Made by a program: the position numbers and the translations under genes. Positions 9,013 through 16,852 of a stretch of DNA of 31,054 bases are shown here, piece after piece. This DNA is from MGOM01 sp035455265 (lineage in GTDB: Bacteria > Chloroflexota > Anaerolineae > Anaerolineales > E44-bin32), in assembly GCA_035455265.1 (NCBI GenBank), contig DATIFK010000025.1, forward strand, positions 1-31,054, read 5' to 3'. Within the stretch, counting starts at the first letter, position 1; every line of letters begins with the position of its first letter. The notes beneath the pieces were generated by a model. It made no database searches. It had not been told where the DNA came from and saw only the letters and a program-made list of their open reading frames with translations.

Positions 9013-9228
9013 ATGTCCCCCGAGCTCGTCGAATGCCACTCTGGCTATACTTACGGAGAGCGGCCCACCGCCCTGACCTGGGAAGGGCAGCGTTACCCCA
9101 TCGAGACGATCGAGGCCACCTGGCGCATCCCCGGTGGCCGCTGCTTCCGGGTGCGCACCGCCGACGGGCGGGTGTTCGAGCTCTTTTACGGAGAGCTCTA
9201 CGATGAGTGGCGCATCCATCTACCCTAG
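9013..9228 (+). CDS. Small DUF6504-like protein
   Basis: A 71-residue protein. The C-terminal 50 residues read like a compact beta domain: RPTALTWEGQRYPIETIEATWR, then GRCFRVRTADGRVFELFYG and DEWRIHLP. This pattern (a W-G-x-x-Y strand, an R-V-R-T-A-D-G turn, an F-E-L-x-Y strand and a W near the end) resembles the DUF6504 family of small uncharacterised proteins. That assignment is from memory of the family look, not a search. The frame is open from 8836, but the extra 59 residues would cover a perfect hairpin and look non-conserved, so I prefer the ATG at 9013. No strong Shine-Dalgarno. Confidence 0.6.
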   Translation: MSPELVECHSGYTYGERPTALTWEGQRYPIETIEATWRIPGGRCFRVRTADGRVFELFYGELYDEWRIHLP

Positions 9229-9257
9229 GAGCTGTCAGGTCTCCGATTGGAAGGTCC

Positions 9258-9328
9258 CCAGTCTCCAGTCACCAGTTTCCAGTTCCATCGCCGACAGCAA
9301 TGACTGGAAACTGGTGACTGGAAACTGG
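9258..9328 (+). repeat. Heptad repeat element, copy C (near-perfect 26-bp inverted repeat)
   Basis: Left arm 9258-9283 and right arm 9303-9328 pair at 25 of 26 positions around a 19-nt loop. Each arm is built of 7-nt units of the TCCAGTY type or its complement. It lies between the stop of the small gene (9228) and the ATG of the aminotransferase (9358). It would form a very stable RNA or cruciform hairpin without a U-run. Confidence 0.85.
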
Positions 9329-9357
9329 CAACCGTGGCTCGCAGTCAGGAACCCTAC

Positions 9358-10518
9358 ATGAGAGATTTCGTCGCCCGTCGCATCGCCGCCGTCCCGCCTT
9401 CCGGCATCCGGCGCTTCTTCGATATCGCCGCCACGATGGACGATGTCATCTCCCTGGGCATCGGTGAGCCCGACTTCGAGACACCGCGCCCCATTCTGCA
9501 GGCCGGGATGCGCTCTCTCGAGCTCGGCCAGACTCACTACACCTCCAACTCCGGCACCATCGAGCTGCGTCAGGGGCTGGCGGAGCACTTGAAGCGCCTC
9601 TACGGAGTCGAGTACGACGCCCGTAGCGAAATCCTGGTGACCGTCGGCGTCTCGGAAGCGCTCTACCTGGCGCTGACAGCGGTGCTCGATTCCGGCGACG
9701 AGGTCATCGTGCCGACCCCGTGCTTCGTCGCCTATCAACCGGAAGTGGTCTTCGCCGGCGGTACCCCGGTGCCTCTGCCGACCACGGCCGACGACCAGTT
9801 CCAGGTGTCGGCCCGGGCGCTCGAGGAACGCATCACACCTCGCACCAAGGTGCTCCTGATCGGATACCCCAACAATCCGACCGGGGCGGTGATGTCGCGC
9901 GAGCGGCTGTTGGCCGTCGCCCAGGTCGCCGAGAAGCACGACCTGCTCGTCATCTCCGACGAGATCTACGACCGGCTGGTGTACGGCGGGCACCACCACG
10001 TTTGTTTCGCCTCGCTGCCGGGCATGCAGCCGCGCACCATCACCCTGGGAGGCTTCTCCAAGGACTATGCCATGACCGGCTGGCGCATCGGCTACGCCGC
10101 CGCTCCGGCGCCCATCCTGGCCGAGATGCGCAAGGTCCACCAGTACACGATCATGTCGGCGCCGACGATGGCGCAGACGGCCGCCTTGGAAGCCCTCACC
10201 CGCGGCGAAGAGGCCGTGGCGGCGATGGTCGCCGAGTACGATCGCCGCCGCCGCCTGATCGTCTCCGGCCTCAACGAGCTCGGCCTGCCGACCTTCGAGC
10301 CGCTGGGCGCCTTCTATGCCTTCCCCTCGATCCGCGCCAGCGGACTGAGCGACGAGGCCTTCGCCGAGACCCTGCTGCAGGAAGAGCGCGTGGCCGTCGT
10401 GCCCGGCAATGCCTTCGGCGCCGACGGCGGTTTCGTGCGCTGCTCCTATGCCACCGCCTACGAGAAGATCGAAGAGGCCCTCGAGCGAATGCGCCGCTTC
10501 ATGCAAAGGCACGGTTGA
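9358..10518 (+). CDS. PLP-dependent aminotransferase, class I/II
   Basis: 386 residues of fold-type I aminotransferase. Visible marks: LGIGEPDFETP (substrate and PLP pocket), HYTSNSGTIELR, YPNNPTGAV with the conserved Asn, SDEIYDRLVY with the PLP-binding Asp and Tyr, and the Schiff-base lysine Lys235 in GGFSKDYAMTGWRIGY. The C-terminal arginine lies in VRCSYAT. The pattern fits aspartate or aromatic aminotransferases of the 1-gamma/MalY-like type. Substrate is not determinable. The ATG at 9358 is preferred (CAGGA eight nt upstream) over an in-frame GTG at 9334, which abuts repeat copy C. A degenerate heptad element follows the stop. Confidence 0.92.
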   Translation: MRDFVARRIAAVPPSGIRRFFDIAATMDDVISLGIGEPDFETPRPILQAGMRSLELGQTHYTSNSGTIELRQGLAEHLKRLYGVEYDARSEILVTVGVSEALYLALTAVLDSGDEVIVPTPCFVAYQPEVVFAGGTPVPLPTTADDQFQVSARALEERITPRTKVLLIGYPNNPTGAVMSRERLLAVAQVAEKHDLLVISDEIYDRLVYGGHHHVCFASLPGMQPRTITLGGFSKDYAMTGWRIGYAAAPAPILAEMRKVHQYTIMSAPTMAQTAALEALTRGEEAVAAMVAEYDRRRRLIVSGLNELGLPTFEPLGAFYAFPSIRASGLSDEAFAETLLQEERVAVVPGNAFGADGGFVRCSYATAYEKIEEALERMRRFMQRHG

Positions 10519-10527
10519 AAGGCTTTT

Positions 10528-10609
10528 GTCAGTCGTCAGTCTTCAGTTGTCAGCCAAGGCGATAGTTGTCCACTGAGACGTGAGGACTGATAACGGACGA
10601 CCGATGACT
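10528..10609 (+). repeat. Heptad repeat element, copy D (diverged)
   Basis: The left part consists of 7-nt units GTCAGTC, GTCAGTC, TTCAGTT, GTCAGCC. The right part (about 10582-10609) holds complementary-type units such as GGACTGA and GACGACC. It starts nine nt after the aminotransferase stop and ends just before the gatB -10. The units are TCAGTY rather than TCCAGTY, so this is a subfamily. Confidence 0.5.
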
Positions 10610-10616
10610 CCTCTTG

Positions 10617-10625
10617 TGGTTTAAT
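10617..10625 (+). promoter_or_regulatory. Extended -10 promoter of gatB, probably leaderless
   Basis: TGG followed by TTTAAT (10620-10625) ends seven nt before the GTG start of gatB. Transcription would begin at or within a base of the start codon. There is no Shine-Dalgarno and no clear -35. Confidence 0.5.
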
Positions 10626-10632
10626 CCCTCTC

Positions 10633-12087
10633 GTGACTGCATACGAACCCGTCATCGGACTCGAGGTCCACGCCGAGCTGCAGACCCGCTCCAAGATGTT
10701 TTGCGGCTGTGCGGTGGTCGAGGCTGCCGCGGCTCCGCCCAACAGCGCCGTCTGCGAAATCTGCACCGGCCTGCCTGGCACCCTCCCGGTCATCAACGAG
10801 GCGGCCGTCGCCTACGCCGTCCGGGCCGCGCTGGCGCTGCACTGTCGCATCCAACCCTCCAGCGTCTTCGCCCGCAAGAACTACTTCTATCCGGACCTCC
10901 CCAAGGGCTACCAGATCTCCCAATACGAACAGCCCCTGGCCGTCGATGGCTGGCTGGACGTGCCCGGGGCGAAACGCGTCCGCATCCGCCGCGTCCACCT
11001 CGAGGAGGACACCGGCAAGCTGATCCATCGCGACGGCGCCTCGTGGGTCGACTACAACCGTTCGGGTGTGCCGCTGGTCGAGATCGTCAGCGAGCCCGAC
11101 CTGGACTCGCTGGAAGCCGCCAAGGCTTTCGCCCTCGAGCTGCGGACGGTCCTGCGCTACCTCGAGGTCACCTCGGGGGACATGGAGAAGGGAGCGATTC
11201 GCTTCGAGGCGAACGTCTCCCTACGCCCGCGCGGCTCCCAGGAGCTCGGCACGCGCACCGAGATCAAGAATCTCAACTCCTTCCGGGCGATGGTGCGCGC
11301 CGTGGCCTTCGAGCTGGAGCGGCAGGAACGCGTCCTGACCTCCGGCGGGAAGGTGGTGCAGGAGACTGTCGGCTGGGACGAGGCCCGCAACGTGACCCTG
11401 TCCCAGCGCGGCAAGGAAGAGGCGCACGACTACCGCTACTTCCCCGAGCCGGATCTGCCCCCGCTGGTGCTCGACCCGACCTGGGTGGCCGCTCAACGCG
11501 ACGCACTGCCGGAACTTCCCGAGGCCAAGCGGACGCGTTTCGCTCTGGCCTACGGCCTCTCCGCCGACCTCGCCGCGCTCTTGACGGCGGAACGTTCCAC
11601 CGCCGACTACTTCGAAGCAGCGGTGACCGCCGCGCCGGCGGTTCCTCCTTCGAAGATCGCCCACTGGCTGGCCGGAGACCTCTTCGGCCTGCTCCATGCA
11701 GAGGGCATCGAGGTCGGGGAGAGCCGCGTCCGGCCTGACGCGCTGGCCGAGCTCGTTGCCCTGGTCGAAGGCCAGTTCGTCAGCCCGGCGACGGGCAAGG
11801 CGCTGCTGCAGCGCATCTGGCGCGAGGGAGGCCGCCCGGCGCGATTCGTCGAGGGCGAGCATCTTGGCCAGCTGGCCGACCCGGCGGCTATCGATCGTCT
11901 GGTGGACGAGGCGCTGCGCCAGCACGCGCCTCAGGTGGAGCAATACCTGGCCGGCAAGAAGCCGGTAGCGCAGTGGCTGTTCGGCCAGGTCATGCGGGCC
12001 GCCGGCGGACGGGCCAAGCCCTCGGTCGTCCAAGCGCGCCTGGCGGAACGTCTGGCTGCCCTTGAAAAGAGTCGCACGGCCGGGTGA
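10633..12087 (+). CDS. gatB: Aspartyl/glutamyl-tRNA amidotransferase subunit B
   Basis: A 484-residue GatB, the kinase-like tRNA-binding subunit that phosphorylates the tRNA-bound acid before amidation. Signatures present: VIGLEVHAELQT at the start, KMFCGC and VCEICTGLPG (zinc ligands Cys-x-Cys and Cys-x-x-Cys), YFYPDLPKGYQISQYEQP, HLEEDTGKL, and RTEIKNLNSFR. The C-terminal half is a YqeY/GatB tail domain ending with GQVMRAAGGRAKP. Full length. The GTG at 10633 is fixed by the conserved TAYEPVIGLE opening; no Shine-Dalgarno precedes it. It has its own promoter and is split from gatCA by three genes. Confidence 0.97.
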   Translation: MTAYEPVIGLEVHAELQTRSKMFCGCAVVEAAAAPPNSAVCEICTGLPGTLPVINEAAVAYAVRAALALHCRIQPSSVFARKNYFYPDLPKGYQISQYEQPLAVDGWLDVPGAKRVRIRRVHLEEDTGKLIHRDGASWVDYNRSGVPLVEIVSEPDLDSLEAAKAFALELRTVLRYLEVTSGDMEKGAIRFEANVSLRPRGSQELGTRTEIKNLNSFRAMVRAVAFELERQERVLTSGGKVVQETVGWDEARNVTLSQRGKEEAHDYRYFPEPDLPPLVLDPTWVAAQRDALPELPEAKRTRFALAYGLSADLAALLTAERSTADYFEAAVTAAPAVPPSKIAHWLAGDLFGLLHAEGIEVGESRVRPDALAELVALVEGQFVSPATGKALLQRIWREGGRPARFVEGEHLGQLADPAAIDRLVDEALRQHAPQVEQYLAGKKPVAQWLFGQVMRAAGGRAKPSVVQARLAERLAALEKSRTAG

Positions 12088-12157
12088 GGGACGACACTTG
12101 CCGCCCTCCCGACCCGTGCCCTACCGTTCTCCTTGAGACCATTCCCGAGGTGACAGA

Positions 12158-13432
12158 GTGAATGCTTTTGAGATGGCCCAGGCCCAGTTCGACGGCGTGG
12201 CCGCCAAGATCAACCTGGATCCGGGCGTCGCTTCCGTCCTGCGCTGGCCGCTGCGCGAGTTCCGTTTTCAGATCCCGGTGCGGATGGACGACGGCTCGAT
12301 GCGTGTCTTCTTCGGCTACCGCGTTCAGCACAACGACGCCCGCGGTCCGGCCAAGGGCGGCATTCGCTTCCACCCCAGCGAAACGCTCGACACCATCCGG
12401 GCGCTGGCCATGTGGATGACCTGGAAGTGCGCCGTTGCCGACATCCCGCTCGGCGGCGGCAAAGGCGGCGTCGCCGTCGACCCGGCAACGCTCTCGACCG
12501 GCGAGAAGGAACGCCTGTGCCGCGGCTGGATCGACCAGATCTGGAAGAACATCGGCCCGCGCCTGGATGTCCCGGCGCCGGACGTCGGCACCACGCCTCA
12601 GATGATGGGCTGGATGATGGACGAGTACACCAAACTCGTCGGCAGCTACTCGCCGGGTGTGATCACCGGCAAGCCGGTCGGAGCAGGGGGATCCCTCGGC
12701 CGCACCGAGGCGACGGGGTTCGGCGCCATCTTCGCCTTGCGCGAGGCGATGAAACACCTCGGCGTCGATGCCAGGCAAACCACGGCTTCGGTCCAGGGCT
12801 TCGGCAACGTTGCCCAATACGCCGCCATGGGCTTCCGCGACCTGCTGGGCGGGACGGTCGTGGCGGTGTCGTGTTGGGACCGCCTCGACAATACCTCCTA
12901 TACCTTCGCCAAGAAGGACGGCATCGACGCCAGGTTCCTGCAGTCGATCACCGATGTCTACGGCGCTATCGACAAGGCCAAGGCCCGCCAGGCTGGCTAC
13001 GCCATCGAGCCGGGCGACGCTTGGATCTCCAAGGAAGTCGACGTCTTGATCCCGGCGGCGATCGAGGGCCAGATCACCGGCGAAACCGTTGGGCGGATTC
13101 ACAAACGTGTTCGGATCGTCGCCGAAGGGGCGAACGGGCCTACCACCCCCGACGCCGACGAGGTCCTCAACCGCAACGGCGTCTTCATCGTCCCCGACTT
13201 CCTGTGCAACGCCGGCGGAGTGACCGTCTCCTACTTCGAAAGCGTCCAGAACGACATGAACTACTACTGGAGCCGCGACGAGGTGGTACAGCGCCTCGAC
13301 GAGAAGATGCGCCATGCCTTTCAGGCCGTCCTGGAAACGTCCCTGTCCCAGAAGGTCCCCATGCGCGACGCAGCCTACATGGTCGCCATCGACCGGGTCG
13401 TGCACGCCATGCAGTTTCGAGGCTGGCTCTAG
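12158..13432 (+). CDS. gdhA: Glutamate dehydrogenase (Glu/Leu/Phe/Val dehydrogenase family)
   Basis: 424 residues. It interconverts glutamate with 2-oxoglutarate and ammonia. Conserved functional residues: Lys66 in GPAKGGIRFHP and Lys90 in MTWKCA (substrate carboxylates), catalytic Lys102 in PLGGGKGG, and Asp142 in PAPDVGT. The nucleotide-binding loop is GFGNVA (214-219), and the C-terminal helix pair ends at AMQFRGWL. The ~420-residue length is typical of hexameric bacterial and archaeal NAD(P)-GDH. The start is a GTG with GAGG seven nt upstream. A strong terminator follows the stop. It can regenerate the 2-oxoglutarate used by the aminotransferases in this window. Confidence 0.95.
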   Translation: MNAFEMAQAQFDGVAAKINLDPGVASVLRWPLREFRFQIPVRMDDGSMRVFFGYRVQHNDARGPAKGGIRFHPSETLDTIRALAMWMTWKCAVADIPLGGGKGGVAVDPATLSTGEKERLCRGWIDQIWKNIGPRLDVPAPDVGTTPQMMGWMMDEYTKLVGSYSPGVITGKPVGAGGSLGRTEATGFGAIFALREAMKHLGVDARQTTASVQGFGNVAQYAAMGFRDLLGGTVVAVSCWDRLDNTSYTFAKKDGIDARFLQSITDVYGAIDKAKARQAGYAIEPGDAWISKEVDVLIPAAIEGQITGETVGRIHKRVRIVAEGANGPTTPDADEVLNRNGVFIVPDFLCNAGGVTVSYFESVQNDMNYYWSRDEVVQRLDEKMRHAFQAVLETSLSQKVPMRDAAYMVAIDRVVHAMQFRGWL

Positions 13433-13445
13433 CTTGCAGCACCGG

Positions 13446-13489
13446 GACAAAGAACCGCCGGCGGAAGACCGACGGTTCCTGTCTTTTTT
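13446..13489 (+). terminator. Intrinsic terminator after gdhA
   Basis: A 10-bp stem (13452-13461 with 13469-13478, one mismatch, 7-nt loop) is extended by a GACA/TGTC outer stem (13446-13449 with 13480-13483). It is followed directly by six Ts (13484-13489). It lies 13 nt after the gdhA stop and is the clearest Rho-independent terminator in the window. Confidence 0.85.
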
Positions 13490-13536
13490 CCAACCAGGAT
13501 GTTCTTTCTGAATGGATTCGTCGTCTTCATAGGGCA

Positions 13537-13814
13537 TGTGGAAATGTGGATGAGTGCGCTGTGCACGCCAGGGGTAGGCCTCGGCAAGCCCACGACACCA
13601 ACCCCTGGGGTGATGCGGGCGACAATCTCTCCACAGGCAAATGGGGGGAAATCAGGGGAGGAAACCCTGCGCCGACTGGCCTGTCCGGGGGCAACCCCCA
13701 TCAGTTGGGGCAAGGGTGGGGTTGTGGCTATATATAAGGAAGAGACCTTTCGATCCAGGCGATGTTTTCCCCAGCTAGATGGCCTTTTCCACAGAAAGAG
13801 GGGAGTTATCCACA
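13537..13814. other. Cluster of DnaA boxes, candidate replication origin
   Basis: The gene-free region 13490-13848 contains two perfect matches to the DnaA-box consensus TTWTNCACA: TTTTCCACA at 13785-13793 and TTATCCACA at 13806-13814. Three sites have one mismatch: the minus-strand pair at 13537-13545 and 13545-13553, and TTTTCCCCA at 13765-13773. Weaker sites lie at 13627-13635 and 13723-13731. An AT-rich tract (TATATATAA, ~13729-13738) in an otherwise GC-rich sequence could be an unwinding element. An 8-bp inverted repeat (13568-13575 with 13601-13608) lies between. dnaA, dnaN, gidA or parAB are not nearby, so a DnaA-regulated promoter region is the alternative. Confidence 0.5.
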
Positions 13815-13836
13815 GGGGTAGCTGCAGCCACCGGCG

Positions 13837-13842
13837 TAGAAT
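13837..13842 (+). promoter_or_regulatory. Putative -10 of the GTPase gene, leaderless
   Basis: TAGAAT at 13837-13842 ends six nt before the GTG at 13849. The perfect DnaA box at 13806-13814 abuts the -35 region, so DnaA could control this promoter. No Shine-Dalgarno. Confidence 0.4.
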
Positions 13843-13848
13843 GGAACA

Positions 13849-15054
13849 GTGACCGCCGACCGCTCCTCCTCCGGGGGTACCGCCGAGCGTTGGACCGACG
13901 CGTTGCGCAAGGCCTGGGATGACCTTCCGCCCGCCCGACGTGCCGAGTTGGCCCGGATTCTCGGCCTGCTCCCTGGGGATCTTGGCCGCTGGCGCCGTCT
14001 TATGGAGGAAGCCGCGGCCCATCTGCATCTGGCGGCGGCCTCACGGCGGTCCGTGGCCATCGTCGGGCCGGCGAATGTCGGCAAGTCCACCCTCTACAAC
14101 CAGCTCGTGCGCTCCAGGGAACCCCACGCCGCCGTCAGCGCCATCCCGGGCACGACCAAAGAGGCCCAGGCGGCCGACACGGGAGTCTTCACCGTCGTCG
14201 ATACTCCCGGGGCGGACCTCGAAGGCCCCGCCGGCGAAGAGCAGCGAGACCGGGCCCTGGCCGCATCGCGCTCGGCCGACCTGTTGGTGATCCTCTTCGA
14301 TGCTGCTCATGGGGTTCGTGCAACCGAGCGGCGACTGCTGCAGGACTTGCTCTCCCTGGGCCGGCCTGCGGTCATCGGCCTGAACAAGATCGACCTGGTG
14401 CGTGGGGAACGGTCGGCTGTTCTTGGGAAGACGGCGGCGGCGCTGGGCGTGCCCGCGGAAGACATCCATCCGATCAGCGCCAAGTCGGGAGCGGGGGTGG
14501 AGGGGCTCCTGTTGGCGGTTGCCAGGGCCGAGCCGGGCATCCTGGCGACGCTGGGCGAGGCCCTGCCGGCGTACCGGCGCGTCTTCGCACGAGCCTCCAT
14601 TGGGCGCGCCGCCTCGACGGCGGCCGCCATCGCCGTGACGCCGCTCCCGATCATGGACTTCATCCCGCTGATCGCCGTCCAGTCGGCGCTCGTGCTCGGC
14701 CTGGCCCGCATCTACGCCTACCGGCTGAGCCCGGCGCGGGCGCGCGAGCTTTTGTTGACCTTCGGGGTGGGCCTGTTGGCGCGCAACCTGTTCTACGAGT
14801 TGATGCGCCTGGGGGGCCCGCCGGGTTGGCTGGTGGCGGCGGCCGTGGCCGCGGGCACCACCACCGCCCTCGGCTACGCGGCGCAGGCCTGGTTCGAGCG
14901 CGGCGAGAAGCTGTCGCGCGAGACCCTTGAGGCGCTGTCCCGGCGCGTCGGATCGCGGGTGACCGAGGACCTCAAGACCTTCGGCCGTCGCCGTCCAAAG
15001 CGAGCGATGATTGAGGAGCGGGTGGCCAAGGCGCTTGAGGAACCCCCCACCTAG
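13849..15054 (+). CDS. Era-like GTPase with DUF697-type membrane-associated C-terminus
   Basis: 401 residues. The G domain (about 65-225) has all boxes: G1 GPANVGKS (73-80), G2 threonines 102-103 in PGTTKE, G3 DTPG (118-121), G4 NKID (179-182) and G5 SAKSG (210-214). Residues ~235-345 are hydrophobic and Ala/Leu-rich (AAAIAVTPLPIMDFIPLIA), as in DUF697/YcjF-like domains that follow TrmE-Era-type GTPases. The C-terminal ~60 residues are charged. Such proteins are thought to act at the membrane, but cellular roles are poorly known. The start is a GTG immediately downstream of the candidate origin, with no Shine-Dalgarno. An N-terminal ~60-residue helical extension precedes the G domain. Confidence 0.88.
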   Translation: MTADRSSSGGTAERWTDALRKAWDDLPPARRAELARILGLLPGDLGRWRRLMEEAAAHLHLAAASRRSVAIVGPANVGKSTLYNQLVRSREPHAAVSAIPGTTKEAQAADTGVFTVVDTPGADLEGPAGEEQRDRALAASRSADLLVILFDAAHGVRATERRLLQDLLSLGRPAVIGLNKIDLVRGERSAVLGKTAAALGVPAEDIHPISAKSGAGVEGLLLAVARAEPGILATLGEALPAYRRVFARASIGRAASTAAAIAVTPLPIMDFIPLIAVQSALVLGLARIYAYRLSPARARELLLTFGVGLLARNLFYELMRLGGPPGWLVAAAVAAGTTTALGYAAQAWFERGEKLSRETLEALSRRVGSRVTEDLKTFGRRRPKRAMIEERVAKALEEPPT

Positions 15055-15246
15055 TATCCCAAGCGGCGCATGGGCTCGTTTCGGGCATTCGTCGGGCCTG
15101 CGGTTCTTTGATTCGACGGCCAGATGCGACGTCCGAAGAACGACTCGACGAAGAGCCAGGAACCGCCCGTTGCGCAAGCCTTGCACCCTCCACGGGCGCG
15201 AAGCCCGGCCATAACAGGGGTGCGGGGGCAAGGATGCCGCCCCGCC

Positions 15247-15266
15247 GTCCCCCTTTCAGGGGGGAC
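15247..15266 (+). promoter_or_regulatory. Small G/C hairpin over the -35 region of the aminotransferase promoter
   Basis: Arms 15247-15253 and 15260-15266 pair perfectly over 7 bp (GTCCCCC with GGGGGAC). The element covers the place where a -35 would be for the -10 at 15279. It could be an operator half-site pair, but the sequence is simple and chance is possible. Confidence 0.3.
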
Positions 15267-15278
15267 CAGAGGGGGGTC

Positions 15279-15284
15279 TATAAT
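15279..15284 (+). promoter_or_regulatory. -10 box of the tyrosine-block aminotransferase, leaderless
   Basis: A perfect TATAAT at 15279-15284 lies six nt before the GTG start at 15291. There is no Shine-Dalgarno in between, so a leaderless transcript is predicted. Confidence 0.55.
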
Positions 15285-15290
15285 CCCCTC

Positions 15291-16475
15291 GTGAAGACCC
15301 CCACGCTCACTCTCAGTTCCGAAGTCGCCGATCTTAAGCGCTCCGTGATGCGCGACCTGTTGAGCCTGGCGGTGGATCCCGGCATCATTTCGCTGGCCGG
15401 GGGGTTGCCGGCCAGCGAGCTGCTGCCGACCGCCGAGCTGCGCGCCTGCATCGACGCTGTCATCGAGCGCGACGGGCCGCGCGCCCTGCAGTACAGCCCG
15501 CCCTGGGAGCCCCTGCGGGAGTGGATTGCGGGGTTCATGCGGTCGAAGGGTATTGACTGCCAGCCGGGCGAAGTCTTCCTCACCAACGGGGCGCAGCAGG
15601 GTATGGCCCTGCTCTCGCGGTTGCTCCTGGATCGAGGCCAGCCAGCCGTCATCGAGCGCGTGACCTTCACCGGTGTCCAGCAGGTGACCGCCGGCCGGGG
15701 AGCGGCCGTGCGGCTGCTTCCGACCGATCTGGAAACCGGGGCCGACATGGATGCGCTCGAGGAGGCGCTGCGCCAGGACCCGCGGCCGCGCCTGATCATC
15801 CTGATCCCGGATTTCCACAATCCGTTGGGTGTGAGCCTGTCCGAGGAAAAGCGCCGGCGCGCCGCCTTGCTGGCAGCAAGCTACGGCGTCCCCCTATTGG
15901 AAGACGATCCCTATTCCCCCCTGCGCTTCGAAGGCAGGGCGGTGCGGCCGATCAAGGCGTTCGACACGGCCGGCATGGTGCTGTACATCGGGTCGTTCTC
16001 GAAGCTGATTGCCCCCGGCATCCGCCTCGGCTGGATCGTGGCCCCGGCAGAGCTGGCGACACCGCTGACGGTGCTTCGGGAGTCGATCGACCTGGAGTCG
16101 TCGGCGCTGATGCAGCGGGCTGTGGCATTGTTCCTGAGCGAGGGCCGCCTGGAGCCACACCTGGCTCGGTTGACGGCGGCCAACCGGGTGCGGCGCGACG
16201 CCCTGATAGCCGCTCTCAAGGAGCACCTGGGCGACCTGGCGACGTGGACTCGCCCCGAGGGCGGGTTGTTCGTCTGGGTCACACTGCCGCAGGACATCGA
16301 CACCTGGGAATCGTTTGAAGCCGCGCTGCAGCGCAAGGTCGCCTACATCCCCGGGGCGGCTTTCGACGTTGCCGGCGGGTCGCGCAACACCCTGCGGCTG
16401 AACTTCAGCAACGTGTCGCCCGAGCGGATCGCGACCGCGATCGAGCGGTTGGCGCAGGCGCTGAAAGGCGGGTAG
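15291..16475 (+). CDS. PLP-dependent aminotransferase (MocR/LysN-like), probably aromatic amino acid transaminase
   Basis: 394 residues, fold-type I, of the 2-aminoadipate/MocR-type subgroup. Marks: SLAGGLPASELLPT, ALQYSPPWEPLREWI, FLTNGAQQGM, DFHNPLG (usually QNPTG; the Asn is kept), LLEDDPYSPLRFEG, and Schiff-base Lys238 in YIGSFSKLIAPGIRLGW. The C-terminal arginine is in LRLNFSN. Members act on aromatic amino acids, 2-aminoadipate or branched substrates. Because HPPD and homogentisate dioxygenase genes follow, I infer that it makes 4-hydroxyphenylpyruvate from tyrosine. It has its own promoter and is separated from HPPD by 377 nt. Confidence 0.88.
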   Translation: MKTPTLTLSSEVADLKRSVMRDLLSLAVDPGIISLAGGLPASELLPTAELRACIDAVIERDGPRALQYSPPWEPLREWIAGFMRSKGIDCQPGEVFLTNGAQQGMALLSRLLLDRGQPAVIERVTFTGVQQVTAGRGAAVRLLPTDLETGADMDALEEALRQDPRPRLIILIPDFHNPLGVSLSEEKRRRAALLAASYGVPLLEDDPYSPLRFEGRAVRPIKAFDTAGMVLYIGSFSKLIAPGIRLGWIVAPAELATPLTVLRESIDLESSALMQRAVALFLSEGRLEPHLARLTAANRVRRDALIAALKEHLGDLATWTRPEGGLFVWVTLPQDIDTWESFEAALQRKVAYIPGAAFDVAGGSRNTLRLNFSNVSPERIATAIERLAQALKGG

Positions 16476-16852
16476 CGGTCGGCCTTCAGCTATAAGCCTT
16501 CAGGCGCCGGCCATCTCAAAAGACGCAGGTCCGCCTGAATAGCCATCGCTCCTCATGTCGCATAGGGAGCTGGACCTCAATCGGGCGCAGCCGCGATCCT
16601 CGACCTTCACCCCCGAGACGTTGAAGCCCGGCGGGCGTATGGCGGAGAGCTGAGGCCGAAGGCCGGATCGTGAAGGACGCGGCAAACGCTGCTGGGGTGG
16701 CGGTGGTTTAATGATGGCAGAGGGCCGGCCGCCGGAGCGGTGAGGGCGGCCGAGCGGCCCGAGCGTTTCGTCGAACGGTTCATCTTGTGCAAGGCTCCCA
16801 GCCGCCCCCGGGCGAATTCGCTTGGCGCGGGTCGGCGGGCCACGGAGGAATC
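16476..16852 (+). other. 377-nt region upstream of hppD: promoter and structured leader
   Basis: No convincing gene. It starts with a diverged heptad-like patch (TTCAGC and TTCAGG around 16484-16503) after the aminotransferase stop. An 8-bp inverted repeat (16499-16506 with 16532-16539) follows. A -10-like TTTAAT with an upstream TGG lies at 16704-16712. The predicted leader of ~130 nt contains a perfect 7-bp GC stem (16727-16733 with 16745-16751). I recognise no known riboswitch. Confidence 0.4.

Noticed and set aside
9235..10512. Minus-strand open frame antisense to the aminotransferase
   Set aside because: His/Gly/Asp-rich antisense product, no family features; the plus frame has all aminotransferase motifs.
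11990..13537. Minus-strand open frame antisense to gdhA
   Set aside because: It mirrors the codon structure of gdhA, has no recognisable domain and runs through the gdhA terminator.
16500..16685. Small minus-strand ORF in the hppD upstream region
   Set aside because: No ribosome site, Ser/Arg/Pro-biased, no recognisable content, and the region is better explained as repeat remnant plus leader.
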